A stretch of DNA of 64,000 nucleotides from positions 118,543-182,542 of the forward strand of contig CANMQP010000002.1 of assembly GCA_947500035.1 (NCBI GenBank), given 5' to 3'. The notes beneath the pieces were generated by a model. It saw only the letters and a list, made by a program, of their open reading frames with translations, was not told the DNA's origin and did not search any database. Both the position numbers and the translations under genes were made by a program. This DNA comes from an uncultured Kiloniellaceae bacterium (GTDB lineage: Bacteria > Pseudomonadota > Alphaproteobacteria > Kiloniellales > Kiloniellaceae). This document shows, piece by piece, positions 26,028-35,370 of the stretch. Position 1 is the first letter of the stretch. Each line of letters opens with the position of its first letter.

Positions 26028-27413
26028 TCAGCCTGTCATATTGGCCACAACCCGCTGCAAAACCGCATTATCACGATAGAGCCCGAGAGAAGCCGAGAAA
26101 TGCCCCTGGTTCCGCCTGAAGACGTTGTTTTCCGGGATCTTCCAACGCTTCAGGAGACTTTCTCCGCCCCTGACCGGCGTTAGATCATCCGCCTGCCCGA
26201 GCAGAACAACGATCCGCGAAGCCTCCATGACCGGATCACCGTGTGGTTCCAGCAAAGGCGTCCAGCGGGCCAGTTCGCGCTCTGTCCATCCCGCCGCGGC
26301 AAAGTGTTTCGGCATCTCCAAGAGGCGCGCCATGCTGCCGTGCAGTGCAATATCCAGCAAATCTTCACTGGTTGTAATCAGTAGCAGATGATCCGGGCGT
26401 TGCTCAGGGCGCCAGTTGCCCGCCTGGGTCGCAACGAGTTGAGCTGTCAAAGCTCCCAGGCTCAAACCGCCGACCGCAACCTGGCTGGAACCGTTGTTGC
26501 GCGCCCATTCGATCAACTGCGCGACCTCCGTGACCCAGGCATGAAAGAGTTCGATGAAACCAAGAGGTCCCTGCGCGATTGCCGGTTCACCGCCAAAGCG
26601 TCCGCGCAGCCGACGATGCGCATGCCAGGGTGCCTCGGGACGGATGATGCGAAATCCCTGCTTCGTCAGCGCATTGACCGGGTCGGCCAGTTCACCCCAC
26701 AAGTCCGTCTCCATGCCGATTCCATGGAGAAAAATCAGGCAGGGTGCGCCCTCGCCGCCCTGCTCAGGCTCATAGACCTTGGCCCAGGCTTTGCCTTTCT
26801 CGCCCGGGCTCGCCATGACAGCGCTCTCTTCCCCCGACGCCAGTGAGGGAAAGCGAAGCCAGTATTGACGGTAGGGTGCTTTTGCATCCCAGGCGCCATT
26901 CAGATCTTTGGATACTTCGAATTCAGGCAACGCCGGCACTTCGAAAGCCGAGGCCGGATGGGCCAGCCGCTCACCATGATGCTGCTCGACATCCTCTTTC
27001 CGAGGCACCGCCCAGTGCAGCCTCGGGAACTTCCGGCGCCAGGGCAGAAAATCCTTACGGCACATCATCCGGTGTTTTGAAGCCGATTGGCGTTCTATTT
27101 CGAGCCTGACCAACTCACTCTCGGAGACTGCAGCCTTGCCAAAAAACTGCTCTTCCCAGGGTGTTTGACGCTCGTGATAAGTCCGATCCGCCTGCGCTGT
27201 CCGTGCCAGTGCCGAGCGCAGCCGGCCGGAGTCCGGAAAACCGGTACCAAGTTGATCATTAAAACGCTGAAGATCGCCACCCGCCTCCAGGGCTGCAGCC
27301 CAGGCGCGCGAAAGCGGGAAGTACCAATTTACGATGGCGCGAACCCCGCACCAGTCGTACCAGGGACGCAGTAAGAGTTTGCCCTGCAGTCCTTCAAAGG
27401 CTTTGATTGTCAT
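26028..27413 (-). CDS. Alpha/beta hydrolase resembling the ABHD18/DUF2048 family
   Basis: From the ATG at 27413 the protein has 461 residues, long for a hydrolase. A roughly 200-residue N-terminal region has no recognised domain. The fold core shows LIFLHGIGMETDLW (oxyanion region), VAVGGLSLGALTAQL with the nucleophile serine in G-L-S-L-G, VLLGQADDLTPV with the acid aspartate, and NQGHFSA with the histidine. The large N-terminal extension and G-L-S-L-G elbow recall eukaryotic ABHD18 proteins, which act on lipids; that link is inference. A TTG at 27473 is an alternative start. Confidence 0.75.
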   Translation of the reverse strand: MTIKAFEGLQGKLLLRPWYDWCGVRAIVNWYFPLSRAWAAALEAGGDLQRFNDQLGTGFPDSGRLRSALARTAQADRTYHERQTPWEEQFFGKAAVSESELVRLEIERQSASKHRMMCRKDFLPWRRKFPRLHWAVPRKEDVEQHHGERLAHPASAFEVPALPEFEVSKDLNGAWDAKAPYRQYWLRFPSLASGEESAVMASPGEKGKAWAKVYEPEQGGEGAPCLIFLHGIGMETDLWGELADPVNALTKQGFRIIRPEAPWHAHRRLRGRFGGEPAIAQGPLGFIELFHAWVTEVAQLIEWARNNGSSQVAVGGLSLGALTAQLVATQAGNWRPEQRPDHLLLITTSEDLLDIALHGSMARLLEMPKHFAAAGWTERELARWTPLLEPHGDPVMEASRIVVLLGQADDLTPVRGGESLLKRWKIPENNVFRRNQGHFSASLGLYRDNAVLQRVVANMTG

Positions 27414-27613
27414 GGGCTCGGGAAGACGAGCAGCCTCTGTGCCCGCAAGAGAAACTGGAACGTTCACAAACAATACCCTAAACTAGCCAAATCTGGACCT
27501 CAACGACCCTGCAAAGCCTTGACTCGATAGCGCTTCACAAACATGTCACCGCTGATGGTCAAACCTACGGTTATGATCACCGCAGTGATTGTTAGATTAC
27601 AGGATACATAAAA

Positions 27614-28075
27614 ATGCACCGGCTTTTTCTCACGATAGCCTTTTCGCTTGGGCTTATCACCTCTGCATCGCTCTCAGCCGTCGCCGAAAACGGCCTCGTC
27701 GTCAAGGAGAGCGCCCGCTCCGTGAGCGAGACGATCAGCCTGCTCGAAGAGACGCTCAAGTCGAAGGGCATCACAATTTTTGCCCGTGTCGACCATACAG
27801 CCGGGGCCGCGAAAGTGGATCTCGATCTGCGTCCGACCGAACTCCTGATCTTTGGCAACCCGAAACTTGGCACGCCACTCATGCAGAGCAACCAGACGGC
27901 GGGGATCGATCTTCCGCTTAAGGCTTTGGCCTACGAAGATGCGGATGGCAAGGTTCTTCTGGTTTACAATGACCCGGGCTATCTCAGCACGCGGCATGGC
28001 CTGAGCGAAAAAGCCGAGGTTCTTAAGAAAATTTCTGGCGCTTTGAATAGCTTCACCGACATTGCGACGAAGTAA
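27614..28075 (+). CDS. Exported DUF302-domain protein
   Basis: The 153-residue protein has a signal peptide (LTIAFSLGLITSASLSAVA, cleavage near residue 24) and a DUF302 domain: the sequence around SVSETISLLEETLKSKGITI and RVDHTAGA, followed by LRPTELLIFGNPKLGTPLM and LPLKALAYEDADGKVLLVY. Periplasmic DUF302 proteins are widespread and of unknown function, some linked to thiol or sulfur metabolism. A strong terminator follows at 28243. It has no operon partner. Confidence 0.88.
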   Translation: MHRLFLTIAFSLGLITSASLSAVAENGLVVKESARSVSETISLLEETLKSKGITIFARVDHTAGAAKVDLDLRPTELLIFGNPKLGTPLMQSNQTAGIDLPLKALAYEDADGKVLLVYNDPGYLSTRHGLSEKAEVLKKISGALNSFTDIATK

Positions 28076-28242
28076 ACTTCGCGCTCAATCTGCGACGGTG
28101 TTAAGTAATTCACACTTGGTTCAGCAAAAAGCATGCAAAGCCACCTGAAATCCGGCTGTACACACGCATTTTACCATCCGATTTCTGAAATATAGCTGCA
28201 CCGTCGCCAGATTTTGCTTCCCATACAATGCCATATACGGAA

Positions 28243-28278
28243 AACTGAGCCCGTTCTTTTTCAGGGCTCAGTTCTTTT
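28243..28278 (+). terminator. Intrinsic terminator upstream of the histidine kinase
   Basis: AACTGAGCCC (28243-28252) and GGGCTCAGTT (28264-28273) make a perfect 10-bp stem with an 11-base loop and CTTTTAT after it. It ends DUF302 transcription 38 bases before the kinase ATG, so the kinase must have a promoter inside or very close to this hairpin, or the hairpin regulates read-through. Confidence 0.75.
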
Positions 28279-28315
28279 ATGCCCGCCATAAACTTTTTTC
28301 GTTATTGGTCGCGCA

Positions 28316-30553
28316 ATGTGGGGCACGCTTAGACTAAGATATCTTCTGGCCTTCGCATTCACACTTGTGGCGACGGTTCCGGTGCTGCTGCTCGGATCCT
28401 GGGTTGAGAAGAACGCACTCCCCAATGAAATTCAGTCTGCCACCGAGAAACACCTGCTTCTGGCTCAGAACATCACCTCGAGCCTGGAGCATTACCTTTT
28501 CGACGTGGAAGCGGCGTTCAACTATTTCATCGAGTCAGCGGAAGGCTCGCGGAGTTCAACCGCCCTTGAGACCTTTGCAGAGAGTCTGGAGTTCAGGTCC
28601 TTCTATATCGTCTCTGACCAGCATCAAACCACCTACGAACTGATCCTTTCGCGCGATGAGATTTCAGAAAGCCTGCAAAATCTGATCGAACAGACGCGTA
28701 GCGATGTGACCAACTCAGATCTTCGGTTCAGTGGCGTTTTGCCGAATGAAGCCGGTGAACCGACAATTTATCTGTTGAAATCACTCCCGAACCAGAGTGT
28801 CGCCGTAGGCGAACTCTCCACCGACTACATCGTGAAGGTGCAGAAATCGATCGCTTTTGGCGAAAAGGGCCATGCGGCGATTGTCGATGCCCAGGGGCGG
28901 GTAATCGCTCATCCAATGCAAAGCTGGCAGCGGGAGATGCGTGACCTTTCGGCGCTGGAACCGGTCAAACGCATGATGAATGGCGAGACCGGGATCACGC
29001 GGTTTGTATCGCCGGCTCTGAATGCTGAGATGATTTCCGGTTTTTCCGTCGCAGAAAACGTTGGTTGGGGTATCATGGTCCCTCAGCCGATCAGCGAATT
29101 GACAGGGCAGTCCGACAGGATTCAGAACGCCGTGTTGGCGATCGTCGCGGTCGGGCTTGCCGCAGCCGCCATCTTGGGCTGGACTCTCTCGGGCATGCTG
29201 ACTCACCCGGTCGAAGCTGTGGTCGAGGCGGCCCAGGACTTTGCGGCCGGGAATCGCGACCGGCGAGTCCCAGGACTCTCGGCGCTTGCACCGATTGAGT
29301 TCAAAACCCTTGCGCGCGGTTTCAATGCAATGGCGCAGGAAATCCAGGATGACCATGAGGCACTGGCGGAGCGAACGCGTCAGGAGAGCATGGAACGCCT
29401 GGGCAGCATTGCGGCAAACATCCCCGGTTTGCTCTATCGCCGGGTCAAGAGTGCGGACGGAACCATCAGCTATCCGTTCCTGCGCGCGGGTGCCCGAAAT
29501 GAATTCGGTTTGGCACTTGAAGGGCATCGTCCAGTGATCGAGGATCTGACCCAGGTCGTGCACCCTCAGGATATCTCTTCCCTGATTTGGGCCATTGATG
29601 AATCCGCGAGCAACCTTGACCCCCACGCGCATGAATTCAGAATCATCGGACAATCCGGCGAGGCGAGGTGGGCGCGCTCCTTCGGCATCCCGCGAAAGCG
29701 CGACAACGGCGATATCGTCTGGGACGGTGTAATCGTCGATATCGGAGAAACGAAAAAGGTTGAACAGGCGCTTCTGGAGGCAAAGGAAGAGGCCGAAAAC
29801 GCCAACCGGGCAAAGAGTGAATTTCTCGCCAATATGAGCCACGAGCTCCGGACACCGATGAATGCCATTCTGGGCTTCTCCGAAGCAATGCAACTGGAGA
29901 TTTTCGGAAAGCTCACCCCGACTTACAAAGAGTATTCGGAGAACATCCACGACAGTGCCGAGCACCTGCTGAGCCTGATCAACGACCTGCTGGATCTCTC
30001 CAAAGTCGAGGCCGGTAAATTCGAGCTGGATATCGAGGAGATCGACATCAGCGACTTTGTCGACGAAGTCCACAAGCTGATGGAACCCAAACTCACCACC
30101 GGACGCCTGCAACTGCTCAATACCGTGCCTGCCGACTTCCCGCACCTCGATGCAGACCGCCGCGCACTCAAGCAGATGCTTCTCAATCTGGTATCCAATG
30201 CCATCAAGTTTACCCCGGCGCAGGGTCATATCAAGATCAGCGCCAGACTCGAGAGCAACGGCGACCTGAGACTTGCCGTTGCCGACACCGGGGTGGGCAT
30301 CGCCCCAAACGATGTGAAGACGGTGATGGAACCTTTCGGGCAGGTAAAGAACGGGCTGGAGCAGGTGCCGCCGGGAACCGGCCTTGGTTTACCTTTGACC
30401 AAATCACTGATTGAGCGTCACGGAGGCGAACTGCGCCTGCACAGCGTCCCGGGCGAGGGCACGGCCGTCGAACTGATTTTCCCGCAACACCGGGTTCATG
30501 CGGCCCAAGCCGTGCCGCACGATGAGGGCGAGCAAAAGCGCTTCATTCACTAG
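28316..30553 (+). CDS. Hybrid-less sensor histidine kinase (Cache-HAMP-PAS-HisKA-HATPase)
   Basis: The 745-residue protein has an N-terminal membrane helix, a periplasmic Cache-like sensor (about 35-260), a second helix near 275-297 (AVLAIVAVGLAAAAILGW), a HAMP domain, a PAS-like domain (about 365-485), then HisKA with the phosphoacceptor H509 in NMSHELRTPMNAILGF, and HATPase with VADTGVGIAPND and PPGTGLGLPLTKSL. The signal is unknown. No response regulator is adjacent, so it is an orphan kinase. A terminator lies just upstream of its start. Confidence 0.93.
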   Translation: MWGTLRLRYLLAFAFTLVATVPVLLLGSWVEKNALPNEIQSATEKHLLLAQNITSSLEHYLFDVEAAFNYFIESAEGSRSSTALETFAESLEFRSFYIVSDQHQTTYELILSRDEISESLQNLIEQTRSDVTNSDLRFSGVLPNEAGEPTIYLLKSLPNQSVAVGELSTDYIVKVQKSIAFGEKGHAAIVDAQGRVIAHPMQSWQREMRDLSALEPVKRMMNGETGITRFVSPALNAEMISGFSVAENVGWGIMVPQPISELTGQSDRIQNAVLAIVAVGLAAAAILGWTLSGMLTHPVEAVVEAAQDFAAGNRDRRVPGLSALAPIEFKTLARGFNAMAQEIQDDHEALAERTRQESMERLGSIAANIPGLLYRRVKSADGTISYPFLRAGARNEFGLALEGHRPVIEDLTQVVHPQDISSLIWAIDESASNLDPHAHEFRIIGQSGEARWARSFGIPRKRDNGDIVWDGVIVDIGETKKVEQALLEAKEEAENANRAKSEFLANMSHELRTPMNAILGFSEAMQLEIFGKLTPTYKEYSENIHDSAEHLLSLINDLLDLSKVEAGKFELDIEEIDISDFVDEVHKLMEPKLTTGRLQLLNTVPADFPHLDADRRALKQMLLNLVSNAIKFTPAQGHIKISARLESNGDLRLAVADTGVGIAPNDVKTVMEPFGQVKNGLEQVPPGTGLGLPLTKSLIERHGGELRLHSVPGEGTAVELIFPQHRVHAAQAVPHDEGEQKRFIH

Positions 30554-30725
30554 GTTTAGACTGAATCACACTAGATTCAACGGGACACTAGCGGCGATCT
30601 ACCGCGCTTGTGAACTTGGTCCAACAATAAGACTTAGAACGGATCCACCGGGATGAAGCATCACTATCAGTGCTTGCGTCCCTCTCAGGTCTGCACGTCA
30701 AGTTCACGCCTTGGCGGAGTACTCG

Positions 30726-30980
30726 TCAGGATTGGCTTCGGAACTCCCGAATACGCCGGGCGTTGGGGCAAAAGCCCGGCGGGTGCGTGTGACGCCGGCC
30801 CTCGGCCAACCATTCCTTGCACTTTTCCGTATCCCGGCATCCGGCACAGGCGTACATCGCGTTCCTGAGTTGCCCCTCCATGGTCGGGCCAAAGCTGTCA
30901 TAATTTCGCAGGGCGTCGGTTTGAGCGAACATCTCGCCCATCAGATCGACGCGTTCCGTCAGTTTGCTGAACCAACCCAT
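30726..30980 (-). CDS. DUF6455-type small cysteine-rich protein
   Basis: From the ATG at 30980 (GAGGAAG upstream) the protein has 84 residues: MGWFSKLTERVDLMGEMF followed by a cysteine pattern YACAGCRDTEKCKEWL and PPGFCPNARRIREF. This matches the short alphaproteobacterial DUF6455 proteins with conserved C-x-x-C and W-L/P-x-x-C-P-N motifs. The four cysteines could hold a metal or iron-sulfur cluster, but this is inference. It lies downstream of, and collinear with, the isc/tenA operon, with a gap of about 170 bases. Confidence 0.75.
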   Translation of the reverse strand: MGWFSKLTERVDLMGEMFAQTDALRNYDSFGPTMEGQLRNAMYACAGCRDTEKCKEWLAEGRRHTHPPGFCPNARRIREFRSQS

Positions 30981-31152
30981 AACACACTTCCTCTCGCCTC
31001 GCGGCCAAGCGACTGGTCCAGCAAAAATAACCAGACTCGCCGCCAATGGTCGGCGAGAGTGCGACCACGGGTCGAACCGCGCATTGATCTATCTCAAGAT
31101 CTCACCGCGCATTATCGCCGTCGCGAAATGCTATGAGGGCCCGCCGCTTCAT

Positions 31153-31866
31153 TCAGCGTGCGAGATTGGGCGACAGGCCCATGTCCCAAAATCCAACCTC
31201 CAGTCTTGTTGCCGCACCGAAGGTTTTGCTCAGGGATTTCCAACGTCCGGACCGAACGATATCTTCACCAATTCGGGCCGAGGCAACTCGATCCAGTTGC
31301 TCAAGCGCCGCCGTCACGACCGACTGATACCCGTCGCCGGCATAGGTTTCAATCCAGTCCCGATAGGGGTTATCTGCAATGTCTGGGCGGCCCTGCTCGG
31401 CCAGTCTCAGTCCGATCTCGCCATAACCCGCCACACAGGGCGCCAGGGCGGTCAGGAGATCGAGCAGGTCGCCTGAAAGTCCGGCATCAAGCACAAAACG
31501 TGTATAGGCCAGGTTTCCCGAGGCTTCTTCGGTTTGCGCCATCTGGGCTTCGGTCAGCCCCCATTGGGCACAGTAGCGCAGATGAAGCTGCATCTCCTCG
31601 TTCAAGAGCGCATCCATGGTCGCGGCGGCCTGACGCATGTCCTCCAGGCTGTCACTTTTGTAGACCGCAAGCGCGTAGGCCCGGCTGAAGTGAATCAGAA
31701 AGAGATAATCCTGCACGAGATAGTGGCGGAAACAGGCCTCGGGCAGCGTTCCGTCCCCCAGGCCGCGCACAAAGGCATGGTCGGTGTAAGCCTTCCAGTC
31801 GGCGAGATTCTCGGCTTTAAGAGCCGCGAAAACGCCCTGTTCCCAGGGTGGGGGCATGTCTGACAT
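31153..31866 (-). CDS. tenA: TenA-family thiaminase II / aminopyrimidine aminohydrolase
   Basis: The 237-residue all-helical protein shows TenA motifs: HYLVQDYLFLIHFSRAYALA near residue 47, LNEEMQLH, the catalytic cysteine in TALAPCVAGYGEIG, and NPYRDWIETYAGDGY. It salvages the pyrimidine half of degraded thiamin. It is the last gene of the leftward cysE-iscR operon, with its start 8 bases after the fdx stop, so expression of a thiamin salvage enzyme appears tied to iron-sulfur control. An in-frame TTG at 31878 is an alternative start. Thiamin synthesis needs sulfur from the same desulfurases, a plausible reason for the linkage. Confidence 0.9.
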   Translation of the reverse strand: MSDMPPPWEQGVFAALKAENLADWKAYTDHAFVRGLGDGTLPEACFRHYLVQDYLFLIHFSRAYALAVYKSDSLEDMRQAAATMDALLNEEMQLHLRYCAQWGLTEAQMAQTEEASGNLAYTRFVLDAGLSGDLLDLLTALAPCVAGYGEIGLRLAEQGRPDIADNPYRDWIETYAGDGYQSVVTAALEQLDRVASARIGEDIVRSGRWKSLSKTFGAATRLEVGFWDMGLSPNLAR

Positions 31867-31874
31867 GGAGGGGA

Positions 31875-32207
31875 TCAATCAAGCAACATGCTGGGCGAGG
31901 CGCCCGGCAGCGTCACCGTCAGGCCGTCCAAAGCCTCGGTGATAATGAGCTGACAGCCCAGACGGGAGGTTCGGGTCAGGCCAAACGCCAGATCCAGCAT
32001 ATCTTCTTCGTCCTCACTGGCTTCGTTGAGCTTGTCATACCAGTCGGGATCGATCACGACGTGGCAGGTCGCACATGCCAATGAACCTTCACACGCGCCT
32101 TCGATATCGACATTGTTGCGCTGTGCGATTTCCAACACCGAGAGTCCCAGCGGCGCGTCCACCTCTTTGTGGTTACCGTCTCTCTCGATGAACACCATCT
32201 TCGGCAT
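31875..32207 (-). CDS. fdx: ISC-type [2Fe-2S] ferredoxin
   Basis: The 110-residue ferredoxin has the adrenodoxin-type pattern C39-x5-C45-x2-C48 ([13 protein letters not shown]) and C85 (RLGCQ), and ends in the acidic region typical of ISC ferredoxins. It supplies electrons for cluster assembly on the scaffold. It follows iscS by about 110 bases in the same direction. The usual iscU, iscA and hscBA are not between or around it, so the scaffold must lie elsewhere. Confidence 0.93.
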   Translation of the reverse strand: MPKMVFIERDGNHKEVDAPLGLSVLEIAQRNNVDIEGACEGSLACATCHVVIDPDWYDKLNEASEDEEDMLDLAFGLTRTSRLGCQLIITEALDGLTVTLPGASPSMLLD

Positions 32208-32316
32208 TTAGCCAAACTCCTATCTCGTCTGGTCCGGTGTAAGAACCGGGTGCTGATTGAAGCATATTTGCAGGAAATACGAGCGCACTCGCATCTCCAC
32301 AACAAAAAACAACAAA

Positions 32317-33552
32317 TTAACCTTGTTTCTCTTCCCTGATCCGCGAAACGGCCTTGGCGAGAAGAATAACGGCCTGATCGATCTCGACCTCCGTATTGAA
32401 GCGGCCAACGCCTATTCGCAAGCTTCCACGGGCGAGGTCCGCGTCCAATCCAAGCGCCTGAAGAACGTAGGAAGGTTCCACCGAGGCGGAGGTGCAAGCC
32501 GATCCGGTCGAGAGGCAAAGCTCCGGAACCGCCCGCAGCAGAGTTGCAGCGTCCACACCCTCAAAGGAAAGATTGAGATTGCCGGACAGACGCTGCCCAG
32601 GATGACCGTTCAGGTGAATGCCGGGTATCGACGCCAGCAGACTGCTGTGCAACCGCTCGGTCAGGATCTCGACGCGCGCCCTTTCCTCGTCCATCTCAGC
32701 ATGCGCGATACGTGCCGCCTCGCCGAAACCCACACACAAGGGGGTCGGAAGCGTTCCGGACCGCAAGCCGCGCTCCTGACCACCACCGTCGATTTCAGCT
32801 TCCAGGCGCACGCGCGGACGGCGTCGGACGAAAAGAGCGCCGATGCCCATGGGACCGTAAACCTTATGGGCCGAGATCGACAGCAAATCGATCGGCGTCT
32901 CGCGGACACTCAGAGGGATCTTACCCACCGCCTGAGCGGCATCGCAGTGAAAGTAAGCCCCTTTTTCATGGCAGATGGCAGCGATCTCATCGATGGGCTG
33001 CAAAACCCCGATCTCATTGTTCGCCGCCATCACCGAGACCACCGACGTCTCCTCGTCAACGGCCTCCGCCAGCGCGACCAGATCGATCAGACCGTCAGCC
33101 AGTACCGGCACGAAAGTAACCCGATGCCCCTCGCGCTCCAGCCTGCGCACGCTTTCCAGAACACATTTATGCTCGGTGACGCAGGTGACGACATGAGGTT
33201 TGCGGTCTTTGTGAAAGCGCGCGGCGCCCTTGATCGCGAGATTGTTTGATTCCGTGGCACCCGACGTGAAGATGATTTCGCGAGGCTCGGCTCCGATCAA
33301 GCCAGCGACCTGCGCGCGGGCACGCTCGACGGCGTCCTCGGCATCCCAGCCATAGGCGTGGTCCGCGGAGTGCGGATTGCCGAACTTCTCGGTAAAATAA
33401 GGCAGCATTGCCTCGGCCACCCGGGGATCCGTCGGCGTGGTGGCCTGATTATCGAGATAAATCGATACCGGCACCCGGTTCTTTTCGGCCAAATCCAAGG
33501 ATCCTTCAATCATAGGCTCCACGCGTTCCCGTGTTTTCATCTCTTCATCCAT
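32317..33552 (-). CDS. iscS: Cysteine desulfurase (IscS type)
   Basis: From the ATG at 33552 the protein has 411 residues. It shows YLDNQATTPTDPRV, the PLP lysine in LLSISAHKVYGPMG, and the catalytic cysteine loop CLSTGSACTSASVEPS. GQRLSGNLNLSFEGV follows the desulfurase pattern. It has about 25 extra N-terminal residues before the first conserved motif. An in-frame ATG at 33540 is an alternative start. It converts cysteine to alanine and passes persulfide to the scaffold and to MnmA. It lies 28 bases after another desulfurase gene in the operon. Confidence 0.95.
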   Translation of the reverse strand: MDEEMKTRERVEPMIEGSLDLAEKNRVPVSIYLDNQATTPTDPRVAEAMLPYFTEKFGNPHSADHAYGWDAEDAVERARAQVAGLIGAEPREIIFTSGATESNNLAIKGAARFHKDRKPHVVTCVTEHKCVLESVRRLEREGHRVTFVPVLADGLIDLVALAEAVDEETSVVSVMAANNEIGVLQPIDEIAAICHEKGAYFHCDAAQAVGKIPLSVRETPIDLLSISAHKVYGPMGIGALFVRRRPRVRLEAEIDGGGQERGLRSGTLPTPLCVGFGEAARIAHAEMDEERARVEILTERLHSSLLASIPGIHLNGHPGQRLSGNLNLSFEGVDAATLLRAVPELCLSTGSACTSASVEPSYVLQALGLDADLARGSLRIGVGRFNTEVEIDQAVILLAKAVSRIREEKQG

Positions 33553-33580
33553 AGCCGCGTCCCGCGCCTTCCTTCCTGTT

Positions 33581-34747
33581 CTAAGCCCGCGCGCCCTGCG
33601 CCACCGAGCTGGCGGCGATATCGGCAGATGCCTCCCGCCCCTCCTGGCGGCGATACAAAATCGACCAGGCTTCGACAAAGGCCTCGACGTCCTCGGGCGT
33701 GCTCGACCAGCCCAGACTGATGCGCAGCGCGCTTGCCGCCTCCGCGTCACCCGCTCCCATCGCCCGGAGGACGTGGGACGGCTGGACTTTGCCGGACGAG
33801 CAAGCCGATCCGGAACTGACCGCAACGCCTGCCAGATCCAGCGCCATAAGCTGGGTTTCCGCGGGAACACCAGGCATCGAAATACAGCTGGTGTTCGGCA
33901 GCCGCTGCGCTGCGCTGCCAAAGACTTTGCTCTGCGGTGAGAGCGAGGTGAGGCGTGTTTCGATTTCATCCCGCCACTGGGCAAGCTCGCCAGTGCCGGC
34001 CAGTTGGCTCACCGCCAAATCCGCTGCCACGCCAAAACCGGCACAGCCGGCAACATTCTCGGTTCCTGCTCGCCTGCGCCGTTCCTGCCCGCCACCCAGC
34101 AACAACGGCTTTAACTCCAACCCAGGGGTCAGAACCAGTGCGCCGATGCCCTGCGGGCCGCCGATCTTATGGGCGGAGAGGCTCAGCATGTCGACGCCGA
34201 GCACCGCAATATCCAAGGGAATTTTCCCCGCCGCCTGGACTGCGTCGCAATGGACCAAAGCGCCGTGCCGCCGAGCGGTCGCCACAATCTCCGGGATATT
34301 TTGTATGACGCCGGTTTCATTGTTCGCCAGCATGACCGAGACAAGGATCGAGTCTGTTGCCATCTCCGGCAAGCTGGAGAGAAGGCGCTCGAATTGCGCC
34401 ATGTCCAGCGTACCGTCGGGATTCAGAGGAATGGCCTGGGCTGCTGGTTCTGCCTGCAACACCGAATCATGCTCACCAGCGCTGACGAGAACATGCGGTC
34501 TGCCACTACCCTTCAGGGCCAGATTATTGGCCTCCGTACCGCCTGAGGTAAAGATCACGTCCTGGCTCCGTGCTCCGGTCAGCGCGGCGACGGATCGCCG
34601 CGCTTCTTCCACAAGCCGCCGTGCAGCACGCCCGAAGCCATGCACTGAAGAGGGATTTCCAACGGTCTGCGACGCACGCACGAACGCCTCCACCACCTCG
34701 GGGCGGATCGGAGCCGTCGCGTTGAAGTCCATATAGTGCTTCTGCAT
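33581..34747 (-). CDS. Second cysteine desulfurase (NifS/IscS-like)
   Basis: The 388-residue enzyme begins MQKHYMDFNATAPIRPEV and has FTSGGTEANNLAL, the PLP lysine in LSLSAHKIGGPQGIGAL and the catalytic cysteine in SSGSACSSGKVQPSHVL. Both this and the next gene look fully functional, with the long catalytic loop of class I desulfurases, but differ clearly in sequence. Two tandem desulfurases after iscR is a known arrangement in some alphaproteobacteria; how they share work is not evident. It lies 50 bases after iscR. Confidence 0.93.
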   Translation of the reverse strand: MQKHYMDFNATAPIRPEVVEAFVRASQTVGNPSSVHGFGRAARRLVEEARRSVAALTGARSQDVIFTSGGTEANNLALKGSGRPHVLVSAGEHDSVLQAEPAAQAIPLNPDGTLDMAQFERLLSSLPEMATDSILVSVMLANNETGVIQNIPEIVATARRHGALVHCDAVQAAGKIPLDIAVLGVDMLSLSAHKIGGPQGIGALVLTPGLELKPLLLGGGQERRRRAGTENVAGCAGFGVAADLAVSQLAGTGELAQWRDEIETRLTSLSPQSKVFGSAAQRLPNTSCISMPGVPAETQLMALDLAGVAVSSGSACSSGKVQPSHVLRAMGAGDAEAASALRISLGWSSTPEDVEAFVEAWSILYRRQEGREASADIAASSVAQGARA

Positions 34748-34797
34748 CTTACTCTTCGCTCAGGCGCTGGTTCGACATAGCCTCAGGCAGGATCGAA

Positions 34798-35370
34798 TCA
34801 CTCTGCGGCATGGGCCGGGTCATTCTCATCCAAATCGGAGGGCTGGCAAGCCGATGTTGGTATTCCGTCGCTCTCGGCGTTGCCAAAGCAGGCGGCTGCA
34901 AAGAGACCACTTGTCCCCAGCACCCGTCGCTCCACGACATCTGCGAGGCTGACCGAATTCAGATAGAGATAGATCTGATTGCCCAGTTCCTCCCAGAGGT
35001 CGTGTGTCATGCACCGGCTGGCGTTGCCACGGCATCCGACCGGTTGCCCGGGCATGCAACGCGTAGCGCGAATGGGCTCGTCGACCGCCAGAATGATGTC
35101 GGAAATCCGGGTGTCAGATGCTTTACGGGCCAGTAGGTAACCTCCACCCGGACCGCGCACGGACTGCACCAGCGCACCGCGGCGCAGCTTTGCGAAGAGC
35201 TGCTCGAGATAAGACAATGAGATTTCCTGCCGCTCCGCGATTTCGGCGAGAGGAACGGCACGGCGCCTGGAGTCCTGCCCTCCTTCTTTGTTATCGATCG
35301 CCTCATCGCAGTTCGCCGCAAGATCAACCATCGCCATTACGGCGTAGCGTCCTTTGGTGTTCAACTTCAC
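34798..35370 (-). CDS. iscR: Rrf2-family iron-sulfur regulator IscR
   Basis: The 190-residue protein opens with the Rrf2 winged helix [49 protein letters not shown]. It carries the cluster ligands C105, C113 and C120 ([20 protein letters not shown]). This is the three-cysteine pattern of IscR. With a cluster it represses its own operon, and without one it derepresses. Its start overlaps the end of cysE by 4 bases. A type 1 IscR site lies ahead of cysE. The C-terminal 40 residues are a longer tail than in E. coli. Confidence 0.95.
   Translation of the reverse strand: MKLNTKGRYAVMAMVDLAANCDEAIDNKEGGQDSRRRAVPLAEIAERQEISLSYLEQLFAKLRRGALVQSVRGPGGGYLLARKASDTRISDIILAVDEPIRATRCMPGQPVGCRGNASRCMTHDLWEELGNQIYLYLNSVSLADVVERRVLGTSGLFAAACFGNAESDGIPTSACQPSDLDENDPAHAAE

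Noticed and set aside
30554..30725. Terminator after the histidine kinase (TGAATC..GATTCA near 30562-30579)
   Set aside because: Only a 6-bp stem with no T run.
33553..33984. Upstream extension of iscS
   Set aside because: It overlaps the preceding desulfurase gene in another frame, and the extra residues are Arg/Ser/Pro-rich shadow sequence.
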